Shown piece by piece: positions 18,726 to 27,870 of a stretch of 64,000 bases of DNA. The stretch is from Lactobacillus johnsonii (GTDB lineage Bacteria; Bacillota; Bacilli; Lactobacillales; Lactobacillaceae), in contig NZ_CP047409.1 in assembly GCF_013487865.1 (NCBI RefSeq), positions 496,001 through 560,000 of the forward strand, read 5' to 3'. How positions within the stretch are numbered: position 1 is the first letter of the stretch; each line of letters opens with the position of its first letter. Made by a program: the position numbers and the translations under genes. The notes under the pieces were generated by a model. It was not told the DNA's origin. It saw nothing but the letters and a program-made list of their open reading frames with translations, and did not search any database.

Positions 18726-21374
18726 ATGAAACAATTGACTAGTTCACAAGTACGTCAAATGTTCTTGGACTTTTTTAAAGAGCATGGCCACATGGTTATG
18801 CAAAGTGCATCATTAATTCCACAAGATGATCCAACCTTGTTATGGATTAACTCTGGTGTTGCTACAATGAAGAAATACTTTGATGGTTCGGTTGTGCCTA
18901 AGAATCACCGAATTACTTCTTCTCAAAAATCAATTAGAACTAACGATATTGAGAATGTTGGTAAAACCGCTCGTCACCAAACTTTCTTTGAAATGCTTGG
19001 TAACTTCTCAGTTGGGGATTACTTTAAAAAAGAAGTTATTCCTTGGGCTTGGGAATTTTTAACTAGTCCAAAATGGTTAGGTCTTGATCCAGATAAGCTT
19101 TACGTAACTGTTTATCCTAAGGATACTGAAGCATACCATATGTGGCACGATGTTGTTGGTTTACCTGAAGATCATATTGTTAAGCTAGAAGATAACTTCT
19201 GGGATATTGGTGAAGGTCCATGTGGTCCTGACTCAGAAATTTTCTACGATCGTGGTCAAGAAAACAACGATGTGGCTGAAGATGATCCAGAAAACTTCCC
19301 AGGTGGGGAAAATGCTCGCTACCTTGAAATTTGGAACATCGTATTTTCACAATTTAACCACTTACCAAATGGTAAATATGTTGACCAACCACATAAAAAC
19401 ATTGATACCGGTATGGGATTGGAACGTGTAGTATCAATTATTCAAGATGCTCCAACTAACTTCGAAACTGACTTATTCATGCCAATCATTAAGGAAACTG
19501 AAAAGTTAAGTGATGGCAAGAAGTATGCCGCAAATAAAGAAGATGATGTTGCATTTAAGATTATTGCTGACCATGTTCGTGCAGTAAGTTTTGCGATTGC
19601 TGACGGTGCACTTCCTTCAAACTCAGGACGTGGATATGTTTTACGTCGTTTAATTAGACGTGCTGACTTAAACGGTCAACGTTTAGGTATTAAAGGTGCA
19701 TTCTTGTACAAATTAGTACCTGTAGTTGGCGAAATTATGAAGAGCCACTATCCAGAAGTTGTTGACCAACAAGCATTTATTCAAAAAGTAATTAAGAATG
19801 AAGAAGAAAGATTCCAAGTAACTCTTTCATCTGGTCTAAACTTACTTGATAATATCATTGCTGAAGCTAAGAAGAGCGATGATAAGACTATTTCTGGTAA
19901 AGATGTCTTCAAGTTATTCGATACTTACGGCTTCCCATATGAATTAACTTTTGAAGCTGCTCAAGATGCAGGTCTTAAGATCGATAAAAAGGGCTTTGAT
20001 GAAGAAATGAAAGCTCAGAAGGAACGTGCTCGTAAAGCTCGTGGTAACTTGCAATCAATGGGCTCACAAGATGTTACTTTGATGAATATCAAAGATAAGA
20101 GTGAATTTGAATACGGCACTTTAGAAGAAAAACATGCTAAATTAATTGATATTGTTGTTGATGACAAGTTAGTTGATAAGGCAGATGGTGAACATGCAAC
20201 TTTAATCTTTGATAAAACTCCATTTTACGCAGAGCGTGGTGGACAAGTTGCTGATCACGGTGAAATTTTGAACCAAAATGGTGAATTAGTTGCTCGTGTA
20301 ACTGATGTACAACATGCACCAAATGATCAAAACTTGCACTTTGTAGATGTTATTTTGCCACTTGAAAAGGGACAAGAGTATGTCTTGAAAGTTGATCAAA
20401 AACGTCGTCGCGGCTTAAAGCATAACCATACTGCTACTCACTTATTGCATGCAGCTTTACGTGAAGTTTTAGGTACTCATACTCACCAAGCTGGCTCTTT
20501 AGTTGAACCAGATTACTTACGTTTTGACTTTACAAGCTTAGAGCCAATGACTAAGAAAGAAATTGCTAGTGTTGAAAAGTTAGTTAACAAAAAGATTTGG
20601 GAAGAAATTCCAGTCAAGACCACTGTTACTGACCCAGATACTGGTTTAAAGATGGGCGCTTTAGCATTATTTGGTGAAAAATATGGTGACACAGTTCGTG
20701 TTGTTCAAATCGATGACTTCTCCACTGAATTTTGTGGTGGTACACACTGTGAAAATACTGATCAAATCGGAATGCTTAAGATTGTTTCTGAGTCTGCTGT
20801 TGGTGCTGGTACTCGTAGAATTATTGCTGTCACTGGTCCAGAAGCTTACAAGTATGTAACAGACCGTGACGAAATCTTGAAAGAAGTTCAAGATGAAGTT
20901 AAGGCAACTAAGGCTGAAGACGTAGTTAATAAGATTTCTTCTATCGAAGATGATTTACGTGCAAGCCAAAAAGAAGCTGAACAATTAAAGGCTCAAATTA
21001 ATAAGGCAAAAGCTGGCGATCTCTTTAATGACATTAAGAAAGTTAAAGATTTAACTGTAATTGCTGCGCAAGCTGATGTTGAAGGCATGAATGATTTACG
21101 TGAACTTGCTGACAACTGGAAGAGCAGCAATAAATCTGATGTTTTAGTTTTAGCTGCTGAAGTGAATGGTAAAGCTAATATGGTAATTAGCTTAGATGAT
21201 AAGGCCATTAAAGCAGGACTTAAGGCTGGCGATTTGATTAAAACTGCTGCTCCAATCTTTGGTGGTGGCGGTGGTGGCCGTCCAAATATGGCACAAGCCG
21301 GTGGTAAGAATCCAGCAGGATTAAAAGATGCTATCGCTAAAGTGTTACAAGAAGTTGAAGAAAAACAAAATTAA
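18726..21374 (+). CDS. alaS: Alanine--tRNA ligase
   Basis: Class II synthetase charging tRNA-Ala. From ATG 18726 (ribosome site GTAGGAGA just upstream) the product is 882 aa, normal for AlaRS. It begins MKQLTSSQVRQMFLDFF. The catalytic core is followed by the editing domain with HNHTATHLLHAAL and the zinc-related CGGTHCENT motif, then the C-Ala domain ending in a Gly-rich FGGGGGGRPNMAQAGG. An upstream in-frame start at 18681 would lie inside the T-box terminator and is rejected. It heads a conserved Firmicutes cluster with ireB, ruvX and a DUF1292 gene. Confidence 0.97.
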   Translation: MKQLTSSQVRQMFLDFFKEHGHMVMQSASLIPQDDPTLLWINSGVATMKKYFDGSVVPKNHRITSSQKSIRTNDIENVGKTARHQTFFEMLGNFSVGDYFKKEVIPWAWEFLTSPKWLGLDPDKLYVTVYPKDTEAYHMWHDVVGLPEDHIVKLEDNFWDIGEGPCGPDSEIFYDRGQENNDVAEDDPENFPGGENARYLEIWNIVFSQFNHLPNGKYVDQPHKNIDTGMGLERVVSIIQDAPTNFETDLFMPIIKETEKLSDGKKYAANKEDDVAFKIIADHVRAVSFAIADGALPSNSGRGYVLRRLIRRADLNGQRLGIKGAFLYKLVPVVGEIMKSHYPEVVDQQAFIQKVIKNEEERFQVTLSSGLNLLDNIIAEAKKSDDKTISGKDVFKLFDTYGFPYELTFEAAQDAGLKIDKKGFDEEMKAQKERARKARGNLQSMGSQDVTLMNIKDKSEFEYGTLEEKHAKLIDIVVDDKLVDKADGEHATLIFDKTPFYAERGGQVADHGEILNQNGELVARVTDVQHAPNDQNLHFVDVILPLEKGQEYVLKVDQKRRRGLKHNHTATHLLHAALREVLGTHTHQAGSLVEPDYLRFDFTSLEPMTKKEIASVEKLVNKKIWEEIPVKTTVTDPDTGLKMGALALFGEKYGDTVRVVQIDDFSTEFCGGTHCENTDQIGMLKIVSESAVGAGTRRIIAVTGPEAYKYVTDRDEILKEVQDEVKATKAEDVVNKISSIEDDLRASQKEAEQLKAQINKAKAGDLFNDIKKVKDLTVIAAQADVEGMNDLRELADNWKSSNKSDVLVLAAEVNGKANMVISLDDKAIKAGLKAGDLIKTAAPIFGGGGGGRPNMAQAGGKNPAGLKDAIAKVLQEVEEKQN

Positions 21375-21428
21375 TTGAGTTCGTTCGATATTTCAAGTAA
21401 AATTAAGAAGAATAGGAGGAATTTTATT

Positions 21429-21686
21429 ATGAGTTCGCTAGATAAAACAATGCATTTTGACTTTAACCAAAATAAGGGTAAGAATGTATACGATACTCTA
21501 CAAGACGTATACAATGCACTTGAGGAAAAAGGCTATAGCCCAATTAATCAAATTGTTGGTTACTTACTTTCAGGCGATCCTGCATATATTCCTCGGCATA
21601 ATGATGCACGTAATTTGATCTTGAAACATGAGCGTGATGAAATTATTGAGGAATTGGTTAAGAGTTATTTAGGTAAAAATAAATAA
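21429..21686 (+). CDS. ireB: IreB family regulatory phosphoprotein (UPF0297)
   Basis: An 85-aa protein, [17 protein letters not shown] onward, with the conserved [18 protein letters not shown] and [13 protein letters not shown] blocks. In Enterococcus IreB is a small substrate of the Ser/Thr kinase IreK and modulates cephalosporin resistance; that role here is by homology. The start at 21429 is fixed by a perfect AGGAGGA at 21414-21420. The stop overlaps the next ATG (TAATG), so ruvX is translationally coupled. Confidence 0.93.
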   Translation: MSSLDKTMHFDFNQNKGKNVYDTLQDVYNALEEKGYSPINQIVGYLLSGDPAYIPRHNDARNLILKHERDEIIEELVKSYLGKNK

Positions 21687-22117
21687 TGCGATTACTTGGA
21701 CTTGATGTTGGCTCTAAAACTGTCGGTGTTGCAATCAGTGACCCTTTGGGGATTACCGCTCAAGAGCTTGAAACAATTAAGATTGACGAAAGCAAGTTTA
21801 GCTTTGGTATGCGTCAAATTAGAAAAATTGTACGTAAATATGATGTTGAAGGCTTTGTTTTAGGTTTACCTAAAAACATGGATGGTAGTAGTGGACATTC
21901 TGTAGAAAGAAGTAAACAGTATGGTGAACGCTTAAAAGAAAAGTTTGACCTCCCTGTTTATTACGTAGATGAACGTCTTACAACAGTGCAAGCTGATCGA
22001 ATTTTAGTTGAAGAAGCTGGCGTCCATGATCGTGTTGAACGAAAAAAAGTTATTGACCAAATGGCTGCTGTTTTAATCTTGCAAAACTATTTAGAAGCAA
22101 CCAGAAAGGATAATTAA
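21686..22117 (+). CDS. ruvX: Putative Holliday junction resolvase RuvX/YqgF
   Basis: A 143-aa RNase H-fold nuclease, involved in pre-16S rRNA 5' end maturation in E. coli (YqgF) and proposed as a resolvase. Acidic active-site motifs are visible: [16 protein letters not shown] at the N terminus, [11 protein letters not shown] in the middle and VDERLTT, with a late conserved [14 protein letters not shown]. The start is coupled to the ireB stop, and one base separates it from the next gene. Confidence 0.94.
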   Translation: MRLLGLDVGSKTVGVAISDPLGITAQELETIKIDESKFSFGMRQIRKIVRKYDVEGFVLGLPKNMDGSSGHSVERSKQYGERLKEKFDLPVYYVDERLTTVQADRILVEEAGVHDRVERKKVIDQMAAVLILQNYLEATRKDN

Positions 22118-22118
22118 A

Positions 22119-22433
22119 ATGAGTGAAAAAATTAACGCTAACCAAGATAATGATCGTCAAATTACTTTAGTTGACGAACAAGGTAATGAAGAATTATTTG
22201 AAATCTTATTTACTTTTACATCTGAAGATTATGGTAAATCTTACGTTTTACTATATCCAGCAGCTGTTAGTGATGATGATGATGTTGAAGTACAAGCTTT
22301 CAGCTATGATGCAGATGCAGATGGCGATGTAACTAGTTCTGACTTACATGAAATCACAGATGATGATGAGTGGAACATGGTACAAGGAGTTTTAAATACA
22401 TTTTTGTCAGACGATCGCTTAAGCGGCGAATAA
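22119..22433 (+). CDS. DUF1292 family protein (YrzB-like)
   Basis: A 104-aa acidic protein of unknown function with the core ITLVDEQGNEELFEILFTF, an Asp-rich middle (SDDDDVEVQAFSYDADADGD) and a terminal WNMVQGVLNTFL. It forms the widely conserved alaS-ireB-ruvX-yrzB order in Firmicutes, which supports the call. A terminator follows directly. Confidence 0.88.
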   Translation: MSEKINANQDNDRQITLVDEQGNEELFEILFTFTSEDYGKSYVLLYPAAVSDDDDVEVQAFSYDADADGDVTSSDLHEITDDDEWNMVQGVLNTFLSDDRLSGE

Positions 22434-22438
22434 TCTTC

Positions 22439-22471
22439 AAAAAAGACTGGCGATTGAAGCTAGTCTTTTTT
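22439..22471 (+). terminator. Intrinsic terminator after the DUF1292 gene
   Basis: Stem AAAAAAGACT (22439-22448) with AGTCTTTTTT (22462-22471). It closes the alaS-ireB-ruvX unit. Confidence 0.85.
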
Positions 22472-22490
22472 GCTTAATCAAGGATGAACA

Positions 22491-23033
22491 ATGATTTCTT
22501 TTTTCATTTTATTAATTTTTATCTATTGTTGTTATGTAGGCTATCGGCGTGGTGTAGTATATGAAGGCTTAGCCGCTGGGGGATATGTAATCGGGCTAAT
22601 TTTAGCCACTTTATTGTATAAACCATTTAGTAACTTTTTAAATTTGTGGGTTCCATATCCATCCGCAAATGATCGAAGCAGCTTTGCTTTTTTTGATAAG
22701 ACTACGGGATTAACCTTAGATAAATCATTTTATGCAGCAATTGCTTTTTCAATTATTTTGTTGATTGTTTGTTGCTTATGGCGTTTTGTGATGCTAGGGT
22801 TTAATCAATTAAGATATGTTACGATAAACTCTAACCTAAATCTCTGGGGAAGTTTAATTATTTCTTTTATTGTGACACAGATTAGTGTTTATTTACTTTT
22901 GTTTATTTTAGCTACAATTCCTAATGATGGTTTGCAAAATATGCTGGGGCATTCTATTTTAGCAAGTGGTATCTTGCATTTTTCTCCTGGAATTTCCCAA
23001 GTTTTTATAAATTTATTCATTACAACAATATAA
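22491..23033 (+). CDS. CvpA family membrane protein
   Basis: A 180-aa protein with four hydrophobic stretches (about 1-20, 27-45, 80-105, 118-145). CvpA was named for colicin V production in E. coli; its molecular role in Firmicutes is unsettled. Position next to mutS2 and trxA matches the Bacillus yshB-mutS2 neighbourhood, although polX is not present between them here. Start ATG at 22491. A hairpin with T-run begins at the stop codon. Confidence 0.85.
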   Translation: MISFFILLIFIYCCYVGYRRGVVYEGLAAGGYVIGLILATLLYKPFSNFLNLWVPYPSANDRSSFAFFDKTTGLTLDKSFYAAIAFSIILLIVCCLWRFVMLGFNQLRYVTINSNLNLWGSLIISFIVTQISVYLLLFILATIPNDGLQNMLGHSILASGILHFSPGISQVFINLFITTI

Positions 23034-23062
23034 AAAACGGTCCCAACTCTGGGGCCTTTTTG
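23033..23062 (+). terminator. Terminator-like hairpin between cvpA and mutS2
   Basis: GGTCCCA (23039-23045) pairs with TGGGGCC (23050-23056, one G-T pair), preceded by As and followed by five Ts. The mutS2 ribosome site follows within 10 bases, so termination may be partial. Confidence 0.65.
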
Positions 23063-23075
23063 CTAGGTGGAATAT

Positions 23076-25442
23076 ATGAACTCTAAAATTATTGAAAAAT
23101 TAGAATATAATCGCATAATTAAACAATTAAGTGACTTGGCTATTACAGCACCTGCAAAAGAGCAGGCCTTAAAGTTGATGCCAAGTAGCAATTTTAACGA
23201 AGTAAAAAAATCAATTGATCAAACTAGAGTCCTTTCTAATATTTTACGAGTTAAGGGACCAATGCCGATAACTGACTTTAAAGATGTTAGGGCTAGCTTG
23301 AAGCGGTTGAAGGTTAAGGCAAATTTAAATGGTGAAGAATTAGGTAATATTTTTCTAATTCTTAGCTTAGCTAAAAATGTTTCTCAGTTTACTGCTGACT
23401 TAGAGGAGCGTGAAATTGATACCCGTCCGATTGAAAAAACTCTTAAAAATTTAGCAATTCCAGAAGACTTATTTAAGAAATTGAATCAGGCACTTGAATA
23501 TGACGGAACTGTCAAGGATACAGCTTCTTCTAAGTTAATGCAGCTGCGACATGATATTCAAAGCAATGAAACTGATATTAAAAATCACATGAATGATTAT
23601 ATCAGTGGAAAGCATACACAATATTTGTCAGAAAATATCGTAACCATTAGAGATGGTCGCTATGTATTACCTGTAAAACAAGAATATAAGAATAAATTCG
23701 GTGGAGTTGTTCATGATCAAAGTGCCAGTGGACAGACTTTATTTGTTGAGCCACAAGCAGTTTTAGTTCTTAATAACCGACAACAAAATTTAATGGCTCA
23801 AGAGCGTCAGGAAATCCACCGTATCTTAATTGAATTGTCAGAACTTGCTGGTATGTATCAACAAGAAATAAAGAATAATGCAGAGGCCTTAACACAATTA
23901 GACTTTTTAAGTGCTAAAAGCAAATTAGCTAAAGCAATGAAAGCTACAGAACCAGTCTTAAATCAGGATCATGTCGTTAAGTTGAGAAAAGCTCGTCACC
24001 CATTGATTGATCCTAAAAAAGTAGTTCCTAATAACATTGAGCTAGGAACTAGCTTTGATACCATGCTGATTACTGGTCCTAACACAGGTGGTAAGACAAT
24101 CACGCTGAAGACTTTGGGGCTGCTCCAATTGATGGCTCAAGCAGGATTATTTATCACAGCTGAAGAAGGCAGTCAATTGACTGTTTTTAATGAAATTTAC
24201 GCCGACATTGGGGATGAGCAATCTATTGAACAGTCATTAAGTACTTTCTCATCACATATGGACCAAATTATCAGAATTATGAAAGATGTAACTGAGAATG
24301 ATTTGGTTTTAATTGATGAATTGGGAGCCGGAACTGATCCTGAAGAAGGAGCTAGTCTAGCGATCGCTATTTTAGATGATTTACGGGGAACACAAGCTAA
24401 AATTGCGATCACTACACACTATCCGGAATTAAAGCTTTATGGCTATAATCGTGCAAGAACTACGAATGCATCAATGGAATTTGATTTAAAGAAACTTGCT
24501 CCAACGTATCGTTTGAGAATTGGTATTCCGGGACAAAGTAATGCCTTTGCCATTGCCCATCAATTAGGGATGAATGAAGCTGTAGTCGATAAGGCTAGAA
24601 GTTTGATGAATGACGAAGATAGTGATATTAATAAGATGATTGAACGATTGACTGATCAGACTAAGGCTGCTGAGCAACTTCATGAAACTTTAAAGCAAAA
24701 TGTTGATCAAAGTATCACCCTTAAGCGTCAACTCCAAAATGGTCTTGACTGGTATAATCAACGAGTACAAAAGCAACTTGAAAAAGCTCAAGAAAAAGCT
24801 GATGAAATGCTTGCTAAAAAGCGTCAAAAAGCTGATAAGATCATCAATGATCTTGAAGAACAAAGAAGAGCTGGTGGTCAAGTTAGGACCAATAAAGTTA
24901 TTGAGGCTAAAGGTGCTTTAAATAAACTTGAGCGTGAAAATCAAAACTTGGCTCGTAATAAGGTTCTGCAACGTGAAAAGCGTCGTCATGATGTAAGTGT
25001 TGGCGATACTGTGAAAGTTTTATCTTATGGACAACAAGGGGTAATTACGAAGAAACTTGGTGATCATGAGTTTGAAGTTCAAATTGGTATTTTGAAAGTT
25101 AAAGTCACTGATCGGGATGTTGAAAAGATTAGTACACAAGCTGCTCCTAAGAAGGCAGAAAGAGCTGTTCGTTCGAGTCGTGGTCTTCGTTCTACGCGTG
25201 CAAGTAGTGAGCTTGACTTAAGAGGACAACGTTATGAAGAAGCTCTAACTAATTTAGATCGCTATATTGATTCTTCTCTCTTAGCTGGTTTGAATACTGT
25301 CACAATTATCCATGGAATTGGAACTGGGGCAATTAGGAATGGTGTTCAACAATACTTGAAGAGAAACAGACACGTAAAGAGCTATAGCTATGCGCCTGCT
25401 AACCAAGGTGGAACTGGAGCAACAATTGTTCATTTACAGTAA
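23076..25442 (+). CDS. mutS2: MutS2 endonuclease
   Basis: A 788-aa MutS-like ATPase lacking the mismatch-recognition domain, with a C-terminal Smr nuclease domain. Walker A GPNTGGKTITLK, Walker B LVLIDELGAGTDP, a long Lys/Glu-rich coiled region (about 510-630), a KOW-like segment (VGDTVKVLSYGQQG) and the Smr motifs LDLRGQRYEEA and HGIGTGAIR. In other bacteria MutS2 suppresses recombination or rescues collided ribosomes. The ATG at 23076 is chosen because AGGTGG lies 5 bases upstream; the GTG at 23067 would overlap that site. Confidence 0.95.
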   Translation: MNSKIIEKLEYNRIIKQLSDLAITAPAKEQALKLMPSSNFNEVKKSIDQTRVLSNILRVKGPMPITDFKDVRASLKRLKVKANLNGEELGNIFLILSLAKNVSQFTADLEEREIDTRPIEKTLKNLAIPEDLFKKLNQALEYDGTVKDTASSKLMQLRHDIQSNETDIKNHMNDYISGKHTQYLSENIVTIRDGRYVLPVKQEYKNKFGGVVHDQSASGQTLFVEPQAVLVLNNRQQNLMAQERQEIHRILIELSELAGMYQQEIKNNAEALTQLDFLSAKSKLAKAMKATEPVLNQDHVVKLRKARHPLIDPKKVVPNNIELGTSFDTMLITGPNTGGKTITLKTLGLLQLMAQAGLFITAEEGSQLTVFNEIYADIGDEQSIEQSLSTFSSHMDQIIRIMKDVTENDLVLIDELGAGTDPEEGASLAIAILDDLRGTQAKIAITTHYPELKLYGYNRARTTNASMEFDLKKLAPTYRLRIGIPGQSNAFAIAHQLGMNEAVVDKARSLMNDEDSDINKMIERLTDQTKAAEQLHETLKQNVDQSITLKRQLQNGLDWYNQRVQKQLEKAQEKADEMLAKKRQKADKIINDLEEQRRAGGQVRTNKVIEAKGALNKLERENQNLARNKVLQREKRRHDVSVGDTVKVLSYGQQGVITKKLGDHEFEVQIGILKVKVTDRDVEKISTQAAPKKAERAVRSSRGLRSTRASSELDLRGQRYEEALTNLDRYIDSSLLAGLNTVTIIHGIGTGAIRNGVQQYLKRNRHVKSYSYAPANQGGTGATIVHLQ

Positions 25443-25486
25443 GCAATATACTTGCAAAAAGTAAGTATTTTTACTAAACTATATTT

Positions 25487-25492
25487 ATAATT
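25487..25492 (+). promoter_or_regulatory. Candidate -10 box for trxA
   Basis: A perfect TATAAT 28 bases before the trxA start in the mutS2-trxA gap. No good -35 is seen. Confidence 0.4.
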
Positions 25493-25520
25493 TAAAGAAT
25501 TTATTTGTGAGGTAATAACA

Positions 25521-25832
25521 ATGGTTGATGAAATTACAGATGCAACTTTTGAAGAAGAAACTAGCGAAGGCGTTGTTTTAATTGATTTTTGGGCAACTTG
25601 GTGTGGTCCATGTAAGATGCAATCACCAGTTATTGACCAACTTTCTGAAGAAATGGATGATGTAAAATTCACCAAAATGGATGTTGATCAAAACCAAGAA
25701 ACTGCTCGTAACTTAGGAATTATGGCAATCCCAACTTTATTAATTAAGAAAGATGGTAAGATTGTTGACCGTTTAACTGGTTATACTCCTAAGGAAAAAC
25801 TTGAACAAATTTTAGATCAATATACTGACTAA
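25521..25832 (+). CDS. trxA: Thioredoxin
   Basis: A 103-aa cytosolic thiol-disulfide reductant with the canonical active site WATWCGPCKM (about residues 28-37) and the cis-Pro region IMAIPTLLI. Length and fold signature are standard. A ribosome site GAGGT precedes the ATG. Its natural 3' terminator has been split by the insertion sequence at 25858, ten bases beyond the A-run of the stem. Confidence 0.97.
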   Translation: MVDEITDATFEEETSEGVVLIDFWATWCGPCKMQSPVIDQLSEEMDDVKFTKMDVDQNQETARNLGIMAIPTLLIKKDGKIVDRLTGYTPKEKLEQILDQYTD

Positions 25833-25842
25833 TATAAATAAT

Positions 25843-25857
25843 AAAAAAGGATAAGCC
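25843..25857 (+). terminator. Left half of the trxA terminator, interrupted by IS
   Basis: AAAAAAGGATAAGCC. Rejoined with the sequence after the IS (27325-27348, counting one copy of the GCC duplication) it forms a stem: AAAAAAGG with CCTTTTTT, TAAG with CTTA, CTC with GAG, a TGTATT loop, one bulge and one mismatch. Confidence 0.75.
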
Positions 25858-25869
25858 TGATATGAACCC

Positions 25870-25902
25870 CGAAATTCGGACAAGAATTTCGAGTTTTTTA
25901 TT
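25870..25902 (+). terminator. IS-borne terminator-like hairpin before the transposase
   Basis: CGAAATTC (25870-25877) and GAATTTCG (25884-25891) form an 8-bp stem with a 6-nt loop, followed by AGTTTTTTATT and then at once the transposase ATG. It overlaps the left inverted repeat. It should stop transcripts entering from trxA. Confidence 0.7.
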
Positions 25903-27291
25903 ATGTCTAAATTATCTAAGCAAGACAAAATTGACATCTACAATAATTGGAAGCATTATCATAAGTCACTATCTCAACTAGGTAGAGAATATGGAGTAAG
26001 ACCTGACAATTTATATTATTTAATCCGTCTAATAGACCTTCACGGCTTAGAAATTTTGAATAAATCATATTCTTCTTATTCAGTAGAATTTAAGAAAACT
26101 GCCATTAAAAGAATATTGATTAACGATGAACCAGCGAATCAAGTTTCATTAGACTTAGGATTGCCAAGCTCAGGTATGATCTATAATTGGCTTCGCAAAT
26201 ATAAAGAGGATGGGTATAATGTCATTAATCATAAGAAAGGCAGACCACATCATGAAAAGCAAAGACCAACAAATCAAAGAACTACAAAAACAAGTAAAAG
26301 ACTTAAAACAAGAGAATCTCAAGCTTACTGTCGAAAACGAATTTGTAAAAAAATTGAGCGCCTTAGTTTCCAAAAGAAAAAACCAAAAGCACCAGAAATA
26401 GCTCAGGTGGTTACTGAACTAAGGCAAGAACTTCATGTAACCGTCAGTTTCATATTAAATGTAATCAATTCTAATCCTGATTTACCTCACTTATCTAAAA
26501 GTAATTATTACTATGTTCTAAAACAAAATGATAAAGATTCAAAAAATCATCAGATCATGAAACGTATCAAAGAAATATTTGAGGAACATAAACATCGCTA
26601 CGGCTATAGAAGAATTACAGCTCAATTGCACATTGAAGGAATTAAAATCAATCATAAGAAAGTAAAGCGTCTGATGAAAAAGATGCATTTATTTGGTATT
26701 GCCATTAGACGTAGAAAAAGATATTCAAGTTATCGAGGAACTGTAGGTGAAATCAAACCTAATTTGATCTGTCGCAATTTTTTAGCCATTTTACCAGATA
26801 GAAAGTGGTATTCAGATATAACTGAGTTTCATTTAAACGGCGAAAAATTATATTTATCACCAATTATGGATGGGTGTACCCATGAGATAATTTCTTATAC
26901 ATTAAGTCGTCGTCCAGTTTTAGAACAAGTAATGACCATGCTTGACCTAGCTTATAAAGCTCATCCTGCTCTAAATGGTCTTATTTTTCACACTGATCAA
27001 GGATGGCAATATCAACATTCTACCTTTCAAAAATGGCTTACAGATCATGGTATTGAGCAATCAATGTCTAGAAAAGGTAATTCATTAGATGATGGATTAA
27101 TGGAAGGATTTTTTGGTATCTTAAAGCGAGAAATGTGGTATGGCTTTGAAAAAAATTTTAAGAATTTAGATGAACTAGAAGATGCAATCAAAGAGTATAT
27201 TTATTACTATAATAATTTTAGAATTAAGAGCTCAATAAAAAACCATGCTCCGATTCAATATCGAAATATGGTTTTAAATCAAACAGTTTAA
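25903..27291 (+). CDS. IS3-family transposase, OrfA and OrfB in one frame with a damaged linker
   Basis: A 462-aa frame. Residues 1-115 contain the HTH regions of OrfA (KSLSQLGREYGVRPDN; EPANQVSLDLGLPSSG). From about 175 to the end is OrfB with the rve integrase fold: the DDE residues lie in WYSDITEF, FHTDQGWQYQ and LMEGFFGILKRE. The stretch between (about 116-155) is not recognisable, whereas the +1 frame there (26252-26401) encodes a typical OrfA coiled coil, KSKDQQIKELQKQVKDLKQE, with a Leu/Leu/Leu/Val heptad. One inserted base near 26245-26251 explains this: it fused the two frames and scrambled the leucine zipper. Activity of this copy is doubtful. Confidence 0.85.
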   Translation: MSKLSKQDKIDIYNNWKHYHKSLSQLGREYGVRPDNLYYLIRLIDLHGLEILNKSYSSYSVEFKKTAIKRILINDEPANQVSLDLGLPSSGMIYNWLRKYKEDGYNVINHKKGRPHHEKQRPTNQRTTKTSKRLKTRESQAYCRKRICKKIERLSFQKKKPKAPEIAQVVTELRQELHVTVSFILNVINSNPDLPHLSKSNYYYVLKQNDKDSKNHQIMKRIKEIFEEHKHRYGYRRITAQLHIEGIKINHKKVKRLMKKMHLFGIAIRRRKRYSSYRGTVGEIKPNLICRNFLAILPDRKWYSDITEFHLNGEKLYLSPIMDGCTHEIISYTLSRRPVLEQVMTMLDLAYKAHPALNGLIFHTDQGWQYQHSTFQKWLTDHGIEQSMSRKGNSLDDGLMEGFFGILKREMWYGFEKNFKNLDELEDAIKEYIYYYNNFRIKSSIKNHAPIQYRNMVLNQTV

Positions 27292-27321
27292 TAATATGTC
27301 CTAATTTTTGGGTTCATATCA

Positions 27322-27348
27322 GCCTCTGTATTGAGACTTACCTTTTTT
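27322..27348 (+). terminator. Right half of the trxA/yslB terminator, after IS
   Basis: It begins with the second GCC target copy, continues TCTGTATTGAGACTTACC and ends with seven Ts. This is the 3' arm separated from 25843-25857. As a convergent terminator it would also have served yslB on the minus strand. Confidence 0.7.
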
Positions 27349-27378
27349 TATTAATCCTATTCTTTACTCGGTTAATAG

Positions 27379-27774
27379 TTAGTCAGATTGTGCAGTGATT
27401 TGAACTACATGTTTTTTAGTAACAGTAGCTGAAGCTTCAGTTGGAGTACCATTTTGGCACTCTAAACATTCCGCAATAATTCCACTTTCAAGTGAAAATT
27501 CATCACTTTGGCTATCCAATCTATCAGTTACGACCTGGCCGGATAATTCAAAAACTGCGGTATGTTTACGATCTTTAAGTACTTTTAAAGTTCCAAATTG
27601 AGCCATATCAAAAAATTCGATTAAATCATCGATATCCGATAAATCATATTTACGACTAACATGTTTTCCGGCCCAGTAAAGTATTTCTTTATCTTCGCTA
27701 CCTAAAATGGTAGGTAAGATAAAATCACGATATAATGAATTTAAAAAATAAAGATGTTCGTTTGTATGTTCCAT
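27379..27774 (-). CDS. YslB family protein (DUF2507)
   Basis: A 131-aa protein of unknown function beginning MEHTNEHLYFLNSLYRDF, with the conserved ILPTILGSEDKEILYWAGKH block near residue 20 and a second half that resembles small-molecule-binding V4R-like folds. It lies convergent to trxA and divergent from murI, as in related lactobacilli. The terminator it shared with trxA is now split by the IS, so its transcript may extend antisense into the transposase gene. Confidence 0.82.
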   Translation of the reverse strand: MEHTNEHLYFLNSLYRDFILPTILGSEDKEILYWAGKHVSRKYDLSDIDDLIEFFDMAQFGTLKVLKDRKHTAVFELSGQVVTDRLDSQSDEFSLESGIIAECLECQNGTPTEASATVTKKHVVQITAQSD

Positions 27775-27870
27775 GCTTTCATTTCCTTTTGTCTTCTATA
27801 TCATTTTAACTTAAAATAGGTGGAGTAGAAAAGAGAATTTAATCATCATTTGTTTAAAGGAGTTTTTTTA

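Larger units (their letters stand above)
25858..27321 (+). mobile_element. IS3-family (IS150-type) insertion sequence, 1464 bp
   Basis: The terminal inverted repeats are about 25 bp with three mismatches: the left end starts TGATATGAACCC, and the right end read inward gives the same twelve bases; both repeats end in GGACA. It is flanked by a 3-bp duplication GCC (25855-25857 and 27322-27324), as usual for this group. It holds one long transposase frame and sits in the trxA terminator. The described Lactobacillus johnsonii element IS1223 belongs to the same family with a similar repeat length; identity is not claimed. Confidence 0.92.

Noticed and set aside
26210..26401. A separate 63-aa gene inside the first IS
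   Set aside because: It is the out-of-frame OrfA coiled-coil segment of the transposase and has no start signals of its own.
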